A DNA stretch of 64,000 nucleotides from contig NZ_AQUY01000002.1 in the NCBI RefSeq assembly GCF_000372445.1, positions 337,561 through 401,560 on the forward strand, given 5' to 3'. Positions within the stretch are counted from its first letter, which is position 1. Each line of letters begins with the position of its first letter. The position numbers and the translations under genes are program-made. Below, in pieces: positions 9,204-16,807 of the stretch. The DNA comes from Corynebacterium ulceribovis DSM 45146. GTDB taxonomy: Bacteria > Actinomycetota > Actinomycetes > Mycobacteriales > Mycobacteriaceae. Under the pieces are notes generated by a model. It worked only from the letters and a program-made list of their open reading frames with translations. It was not told the origin of the DNA and ran no database searches.

Positions 9204-10460
9204 TTGCGCACACCAGTTCAGGACTATCTGAAGAAGATGCTCGACGTTGCCCGCCCGAATATTTCGGGTTCGCGGGCGTCGTATATCCCTGAACTGCGTG
9301 ACGCAACGCCGGACCTCCTCGGGATGGCTATCTGCACCATTGATGGCAACATTTACTCCGCTGGTGATGACCAGGAAATGTTCACCATCCAGTCCATCTC
9401 CAAACCCTTCATGTACGCATTGGCGTTGAAGGACCGCGGTTTGGACACGGTGATGGAAACCGTCGGTACGGAACCGTCTGGCGAAGACTTCAATGAGTTG
9501 TCCCTTGAAGGGGACACGAACCGGCCGATGAATCCGATGATTAACGCGGGCGCAATTGCCGTGAACCAGTTGATTAACGGCGAAGAGTCCACGACTGAGG
9601 ACCGGATAGCGCTCATTTTGGAGTTCATGTCGGACCTGGCCGGCCGCGAGCTGGAAATCGACCACGGTCTGTGTGAAAGCGAATTCGCCGGGGCGGACCG
9701 TAACCTATCGCTGGCGCATATGCTGCGTAGCTACGGCATCATCAACGACACCGCCCATGATGCGGTCTTCAGCTATGTTCAGCAGTGCTCGATTTTGGTC
9801 AACGTCCGTGACCTCGCAGTCATGGGTGCCACCTTGGCCAACGGTGGCGTCCAGCCGCGTACCGGCAAACAAGTGCTAAAGCCAGAGATTTGCCGCCAAG
9901 TGCAGTCAGTAATGGTGTCAGCTGGGATGTACAACGGCGCAGGGCAGTGGCTGTTTGACGTTGGTATCCCGGCGAAATCTGGTGTCTCCGGCGGTATTTT
10001 GGGAACGCTGCCTGGCCAGTTGGGCATTGCGACGTTCTCGCCACGTCTAGATAGCAAAGGCAACTCGGTTCGCGGTGTCCGAGTGTTTGAGCAGCTGTCG
10101 AAAGACATGGGGCTGCACCTCATGGCCACTGAACCGTTTGGTGGTGATGCGCTGCGTGAGATCACTTCCGATGGCTACACCACCACCATCCATGTGCAGG
10201 GCACATTGAACTTCTCTGCTGCCGAGGAACTGCTATGGGAAGTGCTCCCTCGGGAACTGCCCAATGAGCGCATTATTGTCGATTTGACGGAGGTGCGGCG
10301 CGCCCGCGTTGCTGGTAGCCGAATCCTGCTGGACGGCATCACTGCGCTGGAAGAATCCGGTGCCGACGTAGCCGTCTACGACCCACATTTTGTGCTGAAA
10401 ACACACGAGCGGGAAGACGGCACTGACATTGAGATCGTCGACAATTTGCCGGTTCGCTAA
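9204..10460 (+). CDS. glsA: Glutaminase with C-terminal STAS domain
   Basis: A 418-residue protein. Residues about 1-305 are a serine-dependent beta-lactamase-fold glutaminase (glutamine to glutamate plus ammonia): IQSISKPFMYAL contains the catalytic Ser-x-x-Lys, and NPMINAGAI is a family signature. Residues about 320-410 form a STAS/anti-sigma-antagonist-like domain (TTTIHVQGTLNFSAAEELLWEV, then IIVDLTEVRRARVAGSRIL). The start is TTG at 9204 with an excellent AAGGAG at 9191-9196. It is convergent with thiD, the two stop codons overlapping by 4 bases. The glutaminase-STAS fusion is known in actinobacteria. Confidence 0.93.
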   Translation: MRTPVQDYLKKMLDVARPNISGSRASYIPELRDATPDLLGMAICTIDGNIYSAGDDQEMFTIQSISKPFMYALALKDRGLDTVMETVGTEPSGEDFNELSLEGDTNRPMNPMINAGAIAVNQLINGEESTTEDRIALILEFMSDLAGRELEIDHGLCESEFAGADRNLSLAHMLRSYGIINDTAHDAVFSYVQQCSILVNVRDLAVMGATLANGGVQPRTGKQVLKPEICRQVQSVMVSAGMYNGAGQWLFDVGIPAKSGVSGGILGTLPGQLGIATFSPRLDSKGNSVRGVRVFEQLSKDMGLHLMATEPFGGDALREITSDGYTTTIHVQGTLNFSAAEELLWEVLPRELPNERIIVDLTEVRRARVAGSRILLDGITALEESGADVAVYDPHFVLKTHEREDGTDIEIVDNLPVR

Positions 10461-11278
10461 GCCTCAGCAGCCCACAACGTCGCAAAGTGGTTCACCGGCC
10501 CGTGCCCACGCCCAACGTTGAGGTCATCCGCGGCGCGCAACGACTCGGTGAGCCACTGTTTGGCTTGCGCCACTGCCTGCGCCCAGTCCTTGGTCTGTGG
10601 GTACAGCGCAGCGACGGCAGAGGATAGGGAACAGCCGGTGCCGTGCGTGTTACGGGTATCGACACGTGGCGCTTCCAGTTGAGTGACTTCTCCCTCTGGC
10701 GACACCAATGCATCGTAGACAGTGGTGGAGTCTAGGTGACCACCCTTGGCAAGCACCTGAACATTGTAGCGCTCAGCCACGGTTTTCGCCTGGTCAATAA
10801 CATCCATCCAGGTTTCGGCCGGTTTGCGCTTGGCCAGCACCGCCAGCTCCGGCACATTCGGGGTGATGAGGTCCGCGTCGGGCAAAAGTCGGCGCAGTGC
10901 GCTTTCGGCTTCCGCGGACAGTAGTCGGTCGCCAGAGGTGGCCACCATGACGGGGTCCAAAACGACGGGACCATGGTGAGTGTTGCCCAGCCACTCGGCG
11001 ACGGTGTCAATGATGTCGGTGGTGGCCAACATGCCAATTTTGACGGCATCAATGGTGACATCATCAGAGACAGCTTCAAGCTGCTCTTTCAGGAACTCGA
11101 CCGGTGGAATATGCACCGACCGGACGCCCTCGGTGTTCTGCGCAACGAGGGCGGTGACCACTGCCATGCCGTAGGCGCCATTGGCGGCGAAGGACTTCAG
11201 GTCGGCGTGGATGCCAGCACCGCCAGTGGGGTCAGTGCCGGCAATGGACAGGACGCGGGGAATCTGTGGGGTGCTCAT
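10457..11278 (-). CDS. thiD: Hydroxymethylpyrimidine/phosphomethylpyrimidine kinase
   Basis: A 273-residue ribokinase-fold enzyme that phosphorylates HMP and HMP-P in thiamine biosynthesis or salvage. Visible: VLSIAGTDPTGGAGIHADLKSF (substrate/ATP site), DPVMVATSGDRLL, and THGTGCSLSSAVAA (anion hole and catalytic region). The open frame runs further upstream, but ATG 11278 matches the family start. No other thi genes and no TPP riboswitch-like leader are next to it; the upstream gap to the DUF1707 gene is only 35 bases, so both may share a transcript. Confidence 0.93.
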   Translation of the reverse strand: MSTPQIPRVLSIAGTDPTGGAGIHADLKSFAANGAYGMAVVTALVAQNTEGVRSVHIPPVEFLKEQLEAVSDDVTIDAVKIGMLATTDIIDTVAEWLGNTHHGPVVLDPVMVATSGDRLLSAEAESALRRLLPDADLITPNVPELAVLAKRKPAETWMDVIDQAKTVAERYNVQVLAKGGHLDSTTVYDALVSPEGEVTQLEAPRVDTRNTHGTGCSLSSAVAALYPQTKDWAQAVAQAKQWLTESLRAADDLNVGRGHGPVNHFATLWAAEA

Positions 11279-11313
11279 GACCCCAAGCGTAGGCGAAAAC
11301 TCGTGGGTAAAAG

Positions 11314-12000
11314 CTAGAACAGTGGTGCCGGTTCCATGTCGTCCAGAACGCGGACATTGATATCGCCGGCAAAAGTCCGTCCGGTAATCCGCACCACGAG
11401 GCGCTGCGCTGGCCGCGATGCTTTGACTACTTCGCGGCCCATGATGCCGCCTTTTGGTCCACCAATGAGACGGTTGATGAACCCACCGAAGGTATCTTCC
11501 CGCCCGTGACGCATTTTCTGGTCGCCCAAAATGGTCTGTACATCCCAGTGGATGTCGGTGCCGGCCGGCACAATCAGCGTCATGTCGGCAAAGATGAGGT
11601 TGAGGTCGAGCTCGACAACGCGCTGTTCCACAAGAGCTTCGCGCAGGTCCAGCTTCACATCGCCCATCACGGAATTCCATTTCGTGTAGGCAGGTAGCCG
11701 GAATTGGCCTTGGCGTTTGACGTCGCTGACAATCTGCCACCCAGACGGTTGCAGAACTGGTGCGAGCGGGTCAACATACGCTTCGACTTCAGTGGTGCGG
11801 GACTCGTGAATGATTTTGTCCAGCTCAGTGGCATCTTGGGTGGACCAAATCATGTCCGCGCGGTCGCTGTACCCCGCCAAGGTGAGCTCACCGCGGCCGA
11901 CCATCTTTTCCAAGGCCATTTGAGCTTGTTGACGTTTATTGTGCAACGAGTCGCCGTGCGGATCCTCGTAAGGATTTGGGGGCATGCTGAAGTCGTCCAT
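11314..12000 (-). CDS. DUF1707 protein with LiaF-like C-terminal domain
   Basis: A 228-residue protein. The N-terminal part (about 18-70; LHNKRQQAQMALEKMVGRGELTLAGYSDRAD) is a DUF1707 motif; the C-terminal part (about 95-228) is a beta-rich domain of the type found in LiaF and cell-wall-active antibiotic response proteins (VELDLNLIFADMTLIVPAGTDIHWD, then DINVRVL). No membrane segment is visible. The start is ATG 12000 with AAGG close upstream. It sits between ribokinase and thiD genes on the same strand. It may be an envelope-stress related cytoplasmic protein by family analogy only. Confidence 0.8.
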   Translation of the reverse strand: MDDFSMPPNPYEDPHGDSLHNKRQQAQMALEKMVGRGELTLAGYSDRADMIWSTQDATELDKIIHESRTTEVEAYVDPLAPVLQPSGWQIVSDVKRQGQFRLPAYTKWNSVMGDVKLDLREALVEQRVVELDLNLIFADMTLIVPAGTDIHWDVQTILGDQKMRHGREDTFGGFINRLIGGPKGGIMGREVVKASRPAQRLVVRITGRTFAGDINVRVLDDMEPAPLF

Positions 12001-12030
12001 GGCCTTGATCTTACGCGGTTATGCGCCGTA

Positions 12031-13011
12031 CTACCGTTGAGCGCGGTGCAGGTCAGTATCGTCTGTGACCAGCACCGCAGGTGGCAATTCTGCAGCCAGC
12101 TCTTCAACTTGCTCCGCATCACCGAAAGAGGCCACCATGCCATGCCGGCGAGTTGCCAGTGCGCCGGCTGCTGAACCAAACCGGACCGCGTGATGGAGGT
12201 CCGCGCCACGTGCCAAGCGGGCGGCCAGTGCGCCAACAAAGGCGTCGCCAGCACCAACATTGTCTAGCGGCACTTCGAGCTGGCTGCTGGGTTGAAAGTA
12301 CATTTCCGCGTCTGCGCCATCAATGAAGACGCAACCACGAGCGCCGAATGTGACTACCACTGATTTGGCATAGTCCCGAAGTGCCTCCGCGAGTGCGACT
12401 GGGCCTGTTTCCGCGGTCAATCCTTTGTCGGGCGCGAGGGTATCGAGCAGTTCGGTGGCTTCCACTTCATTGACAATGAGCGGATCGGCGTGAGCAAAAG
12501 TGTCCTTATACACACCGCGCACCGGGGTGAGGTTCAACACGAAGCGACCTCCAAACTCCAAGTTGGCCAGTTCGCGGGTGACGCTCGGAAATAAGCCGCC
12601 TTGAGCCAAAATCACGTTAGCGGTCTTCAATTCGTCAATAAGCTCAATGGGGGAGTTCAACCGGTCAATGTCGCTGACCTCAACGGTGGCGGTGGTGCCG
12701 TCTTCGGCGTTGAGGCGCAAGACCTCAGCGGTGTGGGCTCCGGCGATGACGCGGACGTTGGTGGTGTCGACCTCGTACTTGCGGAGCACCTCAAGGCAGC
12801 GGTCGCCGGTGGTGTCATCACCGACGACACCGAAAAGCTTGGCGTGGACACCAGAACGTGCCACCGCGACGGCTTGGTTGGCGCCGCGGCCACCCAAACG
12901 CATCATCCCTGTCTCTCCGACAACGCGCTCACCATTGGCAGGGGCATGGTGAACACGAAAATGCCTGTTCAGGCGGATAGTGCCGCAAACGGCAACAATT
13001 GGGCCGGTCAT
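12031..13011 (-). CDS. rbsK: PfkB-family sugar kinase, ribokinase-like (copy 1)
   Basis: A 326-residue PfkB-family kinase: GETGMMRLGGRGANQAVAVARSG (N-terminal signature), FVLNLTPVRGVY, VNEVEATEL, VVTFGARGC and DNVGAGDAFVGALAARLARG (catalytic Asp). Start ATG 13011 (MTGPIVAVCG) is chosen over an upstream in-frame GTG at 13053 because the Rossmann-like strand begins there. It lies 61 bases downstream of a second, closely similar kinase gene, so the pair looks like a tandem duplication. No rbs transport genes are adjacent. The substrate (ribose or another sugar/nucleoside) cannot be decided. Confidence 0.87.
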   Translation of the reverse strand: MTGPIVAVCGTIRLNRHFRVHHAPANGERVVGETGMMRLGGRGANQAVAVARSGVHAKLFGVVGDDTTGDRCLEVLRKYEVDTTNVRVIAGAHTAEVLRLNAEDGTTATVEVSDIDRLNSPIELIDELKTANVILAQGGLFPSVTRELANLEFGGRFVLNLTPVRGVYKDTFAHADPLIVNEVEATELLDTLAPDKGLTAETGPVALAEALRDYAKSVVVTFGARGCVFIDGADAEMYFQPSSQLEVPLDNVGAGDAFVGALAARLARGADLHHAVRFGSAAGALATRRHGMVASFGDAEQVEELAAELPPAVLVTDDTDLHRAQR

Positions 13012-13072
13012 GATTCTAGATTGCCACGAAACGGAGAACCGTGCAGTGACCAATTGGGTCGGAAGGAACTAA

Positions 13073-14056
13073 CTAGGCCTGACGGTAGCGGAAGCCACCA
13101 GCCGGAACACGGCTCGGCATCTGCTGGCCCTCCGCCAGCGCCGACACCTCATCCCACGGGGCAAACGACTTCGCCGCGCCGATGGAACGCACCGCTAACG
13201 CGCCGGCAGCGTTGCCATACAGCACAGCCTCTGCCAGCGACTTACCGCGCGCAAGTTGCGCAGCGAGGGTGCCAACAAACGCGTCACCCGCACCGGTGCT
13301 ATCGACTGGGTCAGTAACCTCCACCGACGGCTGCAGCCAACCAGGCTCATTCTGCAACTGATAAGCGCACCCCTTCGGACCCACGGTAATGACCACCGAC
13401 TTGGCATAGTCCAACAGGCGGTGCATTATTGCCGGGATGTCCTCGGGGGAAAGGTCGTGTGCCTCATCGAGAGCCTGCAAAACCTGGTAGGCCTCCAGCT
13501 CGTCGACGATGAGTGGGTCAGCCGCGGCAATCAGACCAGGGGAGACCGACTCCGGCACCGGCGCCAAGTTCAACACAAAACGGCAACCATGCATATTCGC
13601 CAAAGTTGCAAGCTTCTCGGTCGCTGCTGGAGTGATTTCACCCTGGCCAAGAACCAAATTGGAGGTCTTAATGGCGTCGACGAAATCGACCGGATCGGTG
13701 ACCTGGTTCGCGCCAGCAGTGACGATAATGATGTTGTCGCCCGCTTCGTTCGACATAATCACCGCCACACCCGTCGGATGCGTCGACGTCGTGCGCACCG
13801 AAGAAATATCCACGTTGTAGGTGGCCAGCTCCGCCAGCACATCCTGGCCACGGACATCAAGACCGATCGTGCCGACGAACTTCACCGGCAGTTTCGCGGT
13901 AGCCACAGCAACCGCCTGGTTCGCGCCCTTGCCACCCAACGCCTTCGGACCTGGTTCCGCATGCACAGTGTGGCCCTGCTCCGGGAAGTGATCCACCAAA
14001 ACAAAACTGTCCTTGTTGATGGACCCACACACCAGAACGCGTGGCTGCTGATTCAC
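13073..14056 (-). CDS. rbsK: PfkB-family sugar kinase, ribokinase-like (copy 2)
   Basis: A 327-residue ribokinase family protein: VLVCGSINKDSFVLVDHFP, GGKGANQAVAVA, FVLNLAPVPE, VDELEAYQVL, VVITVGPKGC and DSTGAGDAFVGTLAAQLARG. The start is GTG 14056 (MNQQPRVLVCG), preceded by AGAGGGAG at suitable spacing; an ATG further upstream would add 23 residues unlike the family. It is closer to canonical ribokinase (GSINKD motif) than copy 1, in which the corresponding segment reads GTIRLNRHF. It is the first gene of the minus-strand run ribokinase-ribokinase-DUF1707-thiD. Confidence 0.88.
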   Translation of the reverse strand: MNQQPRVLVCGSINKDSFVLVDHFPEQGHTVHAEPGPKALGGKGANQAVAVATAKLPVKFVGTIGLDVRGQDVLAELATYNVDISSVRTTSTHPTGVAVIMSNEAGDNIIIVTAGANQVTDPVDFVDAIKTSNLVLGQGEITPAATEKLATLANMHGCRFVLNLAPVPESVSPGLIAAADPLIVDELEAYQVLQALDEAHDLSPEDIPAIMHRLLDYAKSVVITVGPKGCAYQLQNEPGWLQPSVEVTDPVDSTGAGDAFVGTLAAQLARGKSLAEAVLYGNAAGALAVRSIGAAKSFAPWDEVSALAEGQQMPSRVPAGGFRYRQA

Positions 14057-14183
14057 GATTTCTCCCTCTAACCTTTGACTAACCGCTTGGACGCCGAAGA
14101 AAGCTCTTAGGTTCCAGTTTGGCACGCCCCAGTGATCTTAGGGGAGTATTAGCCCGCTAAACTGCATGGTGCAGCTTTTGCTG

Positions 14184-14260
14184 GGGGCTATAGCTCAGTC
14201 GGTTAGAGCCGCGGACTCATAATCCGCTGGTCACGGGTTCGAGCCCCGTTGGCCCCACCA
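14184..14260 (+). tRNA. tRNA with CAU anticodon (tRNA-Ile2 or elongator tRNA-Met)
   Basis: Complete cloverleaf: acceptor GGGGCTA with TGGCCCC (one G-T pair), anticodon stem CGGAC/ATCCG region with loop CTCATAA (anticodon CAT), T arm ACGGGTTCGAGCCCCGT, and encoded CCA at 14258-14260. It carries a normal acceptor stem (not initiator type). The GGGGCTA acceptor and TATAGCTCAG are like isoleucine tRNAs, so a lysidine-modified tRNA-Ile2 is somewhat favoured, but elongator Met cannot be excluded by eye. Confidence 0.92.
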
Positions 14261-14302
14261 TACTTTTCCGCCATTGCCGGGCATTTCCGTTAACCTTTGC
14301 CT

Positions 14303-15037
14303 ATGACCGATTCGAATCGCCCAGCTCAGCCGCAGCATCCGCAGGAAAATCCCCAGGATCTCACTGCCGGTGCTGGTCTGCCGCAGCAAGCGGGTCCATC
14401 GAGTCACCTGGAAAGCCCAGACAGCAGCCCAAAGCTTGCCGTAGCCGCCAACAATCGCACCACGATTCTCGCAATCGGTGGCGCAGTTATCGTCCTGGCT
14501 ATCGTCGCTTTCGTGGCGTTCAGCTTCCTCGGCGGCAGCGATGGCAAAAACGCCGAGGCCTACGCTCCGCAGTCCTATGTCGAGAAAACTCACGACGACA
14601 AGGGCAACCCCGAGCCGTGTTCCATTCCGCCGGAAATTCTCAGTAACCTGCAGGTGACCAATATGTCCCCGGGGTTCAACACGAAGTACCAAATTCGCTT
14701 CTGCGACGGCTCCCTGCCAAAAGTCCAAGTCAAGGACGAAGACGGCACACAGCGCAACCAGTCGGTACGTTTTTCGGTGTCGTTCTTGCCGCAAAAACTC
14801 ATCGATTCCGACAATGGCATCCGAACCTCCCTTGAACGTTTCCAGTCGTTGTCTGCCGCTGGGCTGTCGTCGGGTTGGGAAGTTCACCAGGGGCCTTCTG
14901 ACGCCGGTCTCGAATACTGCTCCTATTACTGGCCAACCGAGAAGGGTCGTCTCGGCCTGTATCTTGGCGCGGGTGGCAACTGCACTGCGCCATCACCGCA
15001 GCTCACGGAAGTGATGAAGTTCGTGGAGTCCTACTAG
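14303..15037 (+). CDS. Membrane-anchored hypothetical protein
   Basis: A 244-residue protein: Pro/Gln-rich cytoplasmic N-terminus (about 1-45), one membrane segment (about 50-75; TILAIGGAVIVLAIVAFVAFSFL), then an extracellular domain with four Cys residues (CSIPPEIL, FCDGSL, YCSYYW, NCTAPS) that could form two disulfides. ATG 14303 (MTDSNRPAQP) is chosen over a TTG two codons earlier. It begins 42 bases after the CAU tRNA. I do not recognise a family; a type II membrane orientation outside the membrane is inferred from the segment and the cysteines. Confidence 0.8.
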   Translation: MTDSNRPAQPQHPQENPQDLTAGAGLPQQAGPSSHLESPDSSPKLAVAANNRTTILAIGGAVIVLAIVAFVAFSFLGGSDGKNAEAYAPQSYVEKTHDDKGNPEPCSIPPEILSNLQVTNMSPGFNTKYQIRFCDGSLPKVQVKDEDGTQRNQSVRFSVSFLPQKLIDSDNGIRTSLERFQSLSAAGLSSGWEVHQGPSDAGLEYCSYYWPTEKGRLGLYLGAGGNCTAPSPQLTEVMKFVESY

Positions 15038-15072
15038 CAGCCCGCTTTTCCCCGCTTTACACGACGCGAATA

Positions 15073-15101
15073 TTGGCAAAAGATGACACATGTACTAAGT
15101 T
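15073..15101 (+). promoter_or_regulatory. Promoter of the leader ORF/symporter transcript
   Basis: TTGGCA at 15073-15078 and TAAGTT at 15096-15101 are separated by 17 bases. The predicted start point falls at about 15108-15109, that is on the A of the leader ATG, so the leader ORF would be translated without a 5' UTR. No Shine-Dalgarno precedes that ATG, which agrees. Confidence 0.6.
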
Positions 15102-15108
15102 GTCCAAC

Positions 15109-15183
15109 ATGTTGCTTCTTACTTCACGCCGCTGGGTGGACCTCCGCCTGCAGGCCTCTGCCATCTGTCAGGCGGTTAGCTAA
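15109..15183 (+). CDS. Putative cysteine-responsive leader peptide
   Basis: A 24-codon ORF: it begins MLLLTSRRWVDLRL and continues with ASAICQAVS, then TAA inside an inverted repeat. The pattern L-L-T-S-R-R-x-V-D-L...(A/S)-A-x-C is the one I know from actinobacterial cis-acting leader peptides placed before sulfur-metabolism and transport genes, normally read R-R-H-V-D-L..SA-x-C. The single Cys codon (TGT, 15166-15168) lies just before the first arm of an inverted repeat (15174-15181), where a stalled ribosome would mask it. The ORF is too short to be a normal gene and has no ribosome-binding site, consistent with leaderless translation. Confidence 0.72.
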   Translation: MLLLTSRRWVDLRLQASAICQAVS

Positions 15184-15327
15184 CTTCAGCTAACCGACGC
15201 CCGCGCCGCCTTCGCGGCCAGCAACATTCCCAACATTTCCGATTATCGCAGTGCTTTCGACCTGCCTATTTGTTGGGCTTTTTGACGTTTACTTCCGGCC
15301 GCATTCTCGCCGCCGACGCCGGTTAGC
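15174..15327 (+). promoter_or_regulatory. Probable attenuator region upstream of the symporter
   Basis: Arm A GGTTAGCT (15174-15181) pairs perfectly with arm B AGCTAACC (15188-15195). Arm B extended (15189-15201) can instead pair, 11 of 13, with arm C (15315-15327, GACGCCGGTTAGC). Between B and C, CCCAACA (15229-15235) can pair with TGTTGGG (15271-15277), followed by CTTTTT. This gives two exclusive folds and a terminator-like element. The folds are inferred by eye; no energies were computed. The rest of the 15196-15392 stretch holds no other gene. Confidence 0.5.
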
Positions 15328-15392
15328 CACCACCGCGATCCACATCTCGCGAGCAATGAAACATTCATCATTCTTAACAAGGGGACTTTTAC

Positions 15393-16778
15393 GTGGCTAA
15401 CTCCACTCAAGCGCCTGCGCAGCAGGCAACGGCGCCTACCGATACGTCAACAAGCGAAACGAAAAATAATCACGGTATTCAGCTGCCTGGTTGGCTGAAC
15501 AATTTCGGCGTCCAAATCGGGCTTGGCCTAGTCGTCGGCCTCGTGCTCGGCTTTATTGCCAAGGGGATGGCGGATGGGAATTGGCTGACCACAGCGCTAG
15601 AAACCGTCGGCGATACATATGTGCAGCTGCTGAAAGTGATGATTCCGCCGCTGATTGTGACTGCGGTGATTACCTCCGTAGCGAACCTGCGGAAGGTAAC
15701 TAACGCGGCGCGGCTGGCGGGCCGAACCCTGCTGTGGTTTATGGCAACGTCGCTGGTCGCATCACTCATCGGTATTGCGGTTGGGTTCCTGATTCGGCCC
15801 GGCCTGAACTCGTCTGTGTCTGCGGATGCCGCTGCCGAACCGTCGAAGGTTGGCTCCTGGTGGGCGTTCGTGGAATCACTGATTCCGGACAATATTTTGG
15901 GGCTGCAGATTGCTACCAAGCAGGCTGAATCCGGCGCGCTGAACTCCACAGCATCGTTTGCGGTGCTGCAGCTGTTGGTGGTGTCGCTGGTCCTCGGCGT
16001 GGCGATTGTGCAGACCGGCGCGAAGGCGCAGCCGGTGATTGACTTCATGGAAGCGCTGCTGCAGGTGGTGCAGAAGGTGCTGTGGTGGATTATTCGCCTG
16101 GCACCGATTGGTACCGCCGCACTGATTGGTACCGCGGTGGCGACCTACGGCTGGGATGCGCTCGGGTCGCTCGGTAAGTTCGCCATTGCGATTTATGTCG
16201 GGCTGTTCTTGGTGGCGCTGGTGGAGTACCCAGCGGTGCTGCTGATGCACGGCCTGAGCCCAATGCAGTTCTACCGCCGCGTCTGGCCAGTGACTTCGCT
16301 AGGTTTTCTTACCCGTTCGTCGCTCGGCGTGATGCCGGTGACGCAGCGGATTACCGAGCAGGGCCTTGGCGTGCCAGGTGCGTACGCCTCCTTCGCGGTG
16401 CCGTTTGGCGCGACATCGAAGATGGATGGTTGCGCCGCGATTTACCCGGCAATTGCTGCGATGTTCGTCGCTGACTTCTATGGCATGCACTTGGGCCTGA
16501 CCGAGTATGCGCTCATTGTTTTCGTGTCGGTGATTGGTTCGGCGGCAACTGCTGGCACCACCGGCGCAACCGTCATGCTGACCCTGACCCTGTCGACGGT
16601 GGGGCTGCCGCTTGCCGGCGTTGGCCTGCTGCTGGCCGTTGACCCAATTGTCGATATGGGCCGCACCGCTCTGAACGTGACCGGCCAGGCGTTGGTGCCA
16701 GCGGTGGTGGCGAAGCAGGAAGGTGTGCTCGATGAGGAAGCCTTCAACTCCCGCACCCCAGTCGCCACTGATGCCTAG
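15393..16778 (+). CDS. Sodium:dicarboxylate/amino-acid symporter (DAACS family), possibly sulfur-related
   Basis: A 461-residue multi-pass carrier of the dicarboxylate/amino acid:cation symporter family. Residues 1-30 are hydrophilic; about eight membrane segments follow, with the reentrant-loop/TM7-TM8 signatures FAVPFGATSKMDGCA (serine/threonine-rich loop) and DPIVDMGRTALNVTGQA (substrate and Na+ site Asp, Asn). Substrate is usually acidic amino acids, C4-dicarboxylates or cystine; the Cys-containing leader peptide upstream points to cystine or another sulfur compound. The start is GTG 15393 with AAGGGG 8-9 bases upstream. A corynebacterial member of this family has been linked to the McbR sulfur regulon, as far as I recall. 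Confidence 0.9.
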   Translation: MANSTQAPAQQATAPTDTSTSETKNNHGIQLPGWLNNFGVQIGLGLVVGLVLGFIAKGMADGNWLTTALETVGDTYVQLLKVMIPPLIVTAVITSVANLRKVTNAARLAGRTLLWFMATSLVASLIGIAVGFLIRPGLNSSVSADAAAEPSKVGSWWAFVESLIPDNILGLQIATKQAESGALNSTASFAVLQLLVVSLVLGVAIVQTGAKAQPVIDFMEALLQVVQKVLWWIIRLAPIGTAALIGTAVATYGWDALGSLGKFAIAIYVGLFLVALVEYPAVLLMHGLSPMQFYRRVWPVTSLGFLTRSSLGVMPVTQRITEQGLGVPGAYASFAVPFGATSKMDGCAAIYPAIAAMFVADFYGMHLGLTEYALIVFVSVIGSAATAGTTGATVMLTLTLSTVGLPLAGVGLLLAVDPIVDMGRTALNVTGQALVPAVVAKQEGVLDEEAFNSRTPVATDA

Positions 16779-16807
16779 CGTGGTTGTGGCGGACTAGCCT
16801 TGAGGGC

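Noticed and set aside
11279-11313. TPP riboswitch before thiD
   Set aside because: Only 35 bases separate thiD from the next gene, too short, and no conserved TPP core is visible.
10457-11740. Upstream extension of the ThiD frame to 11740
   Set aside because: The added N-terminus has shadow composition and overlaps the DUF1707 gene; ATG 11278 fits the family.
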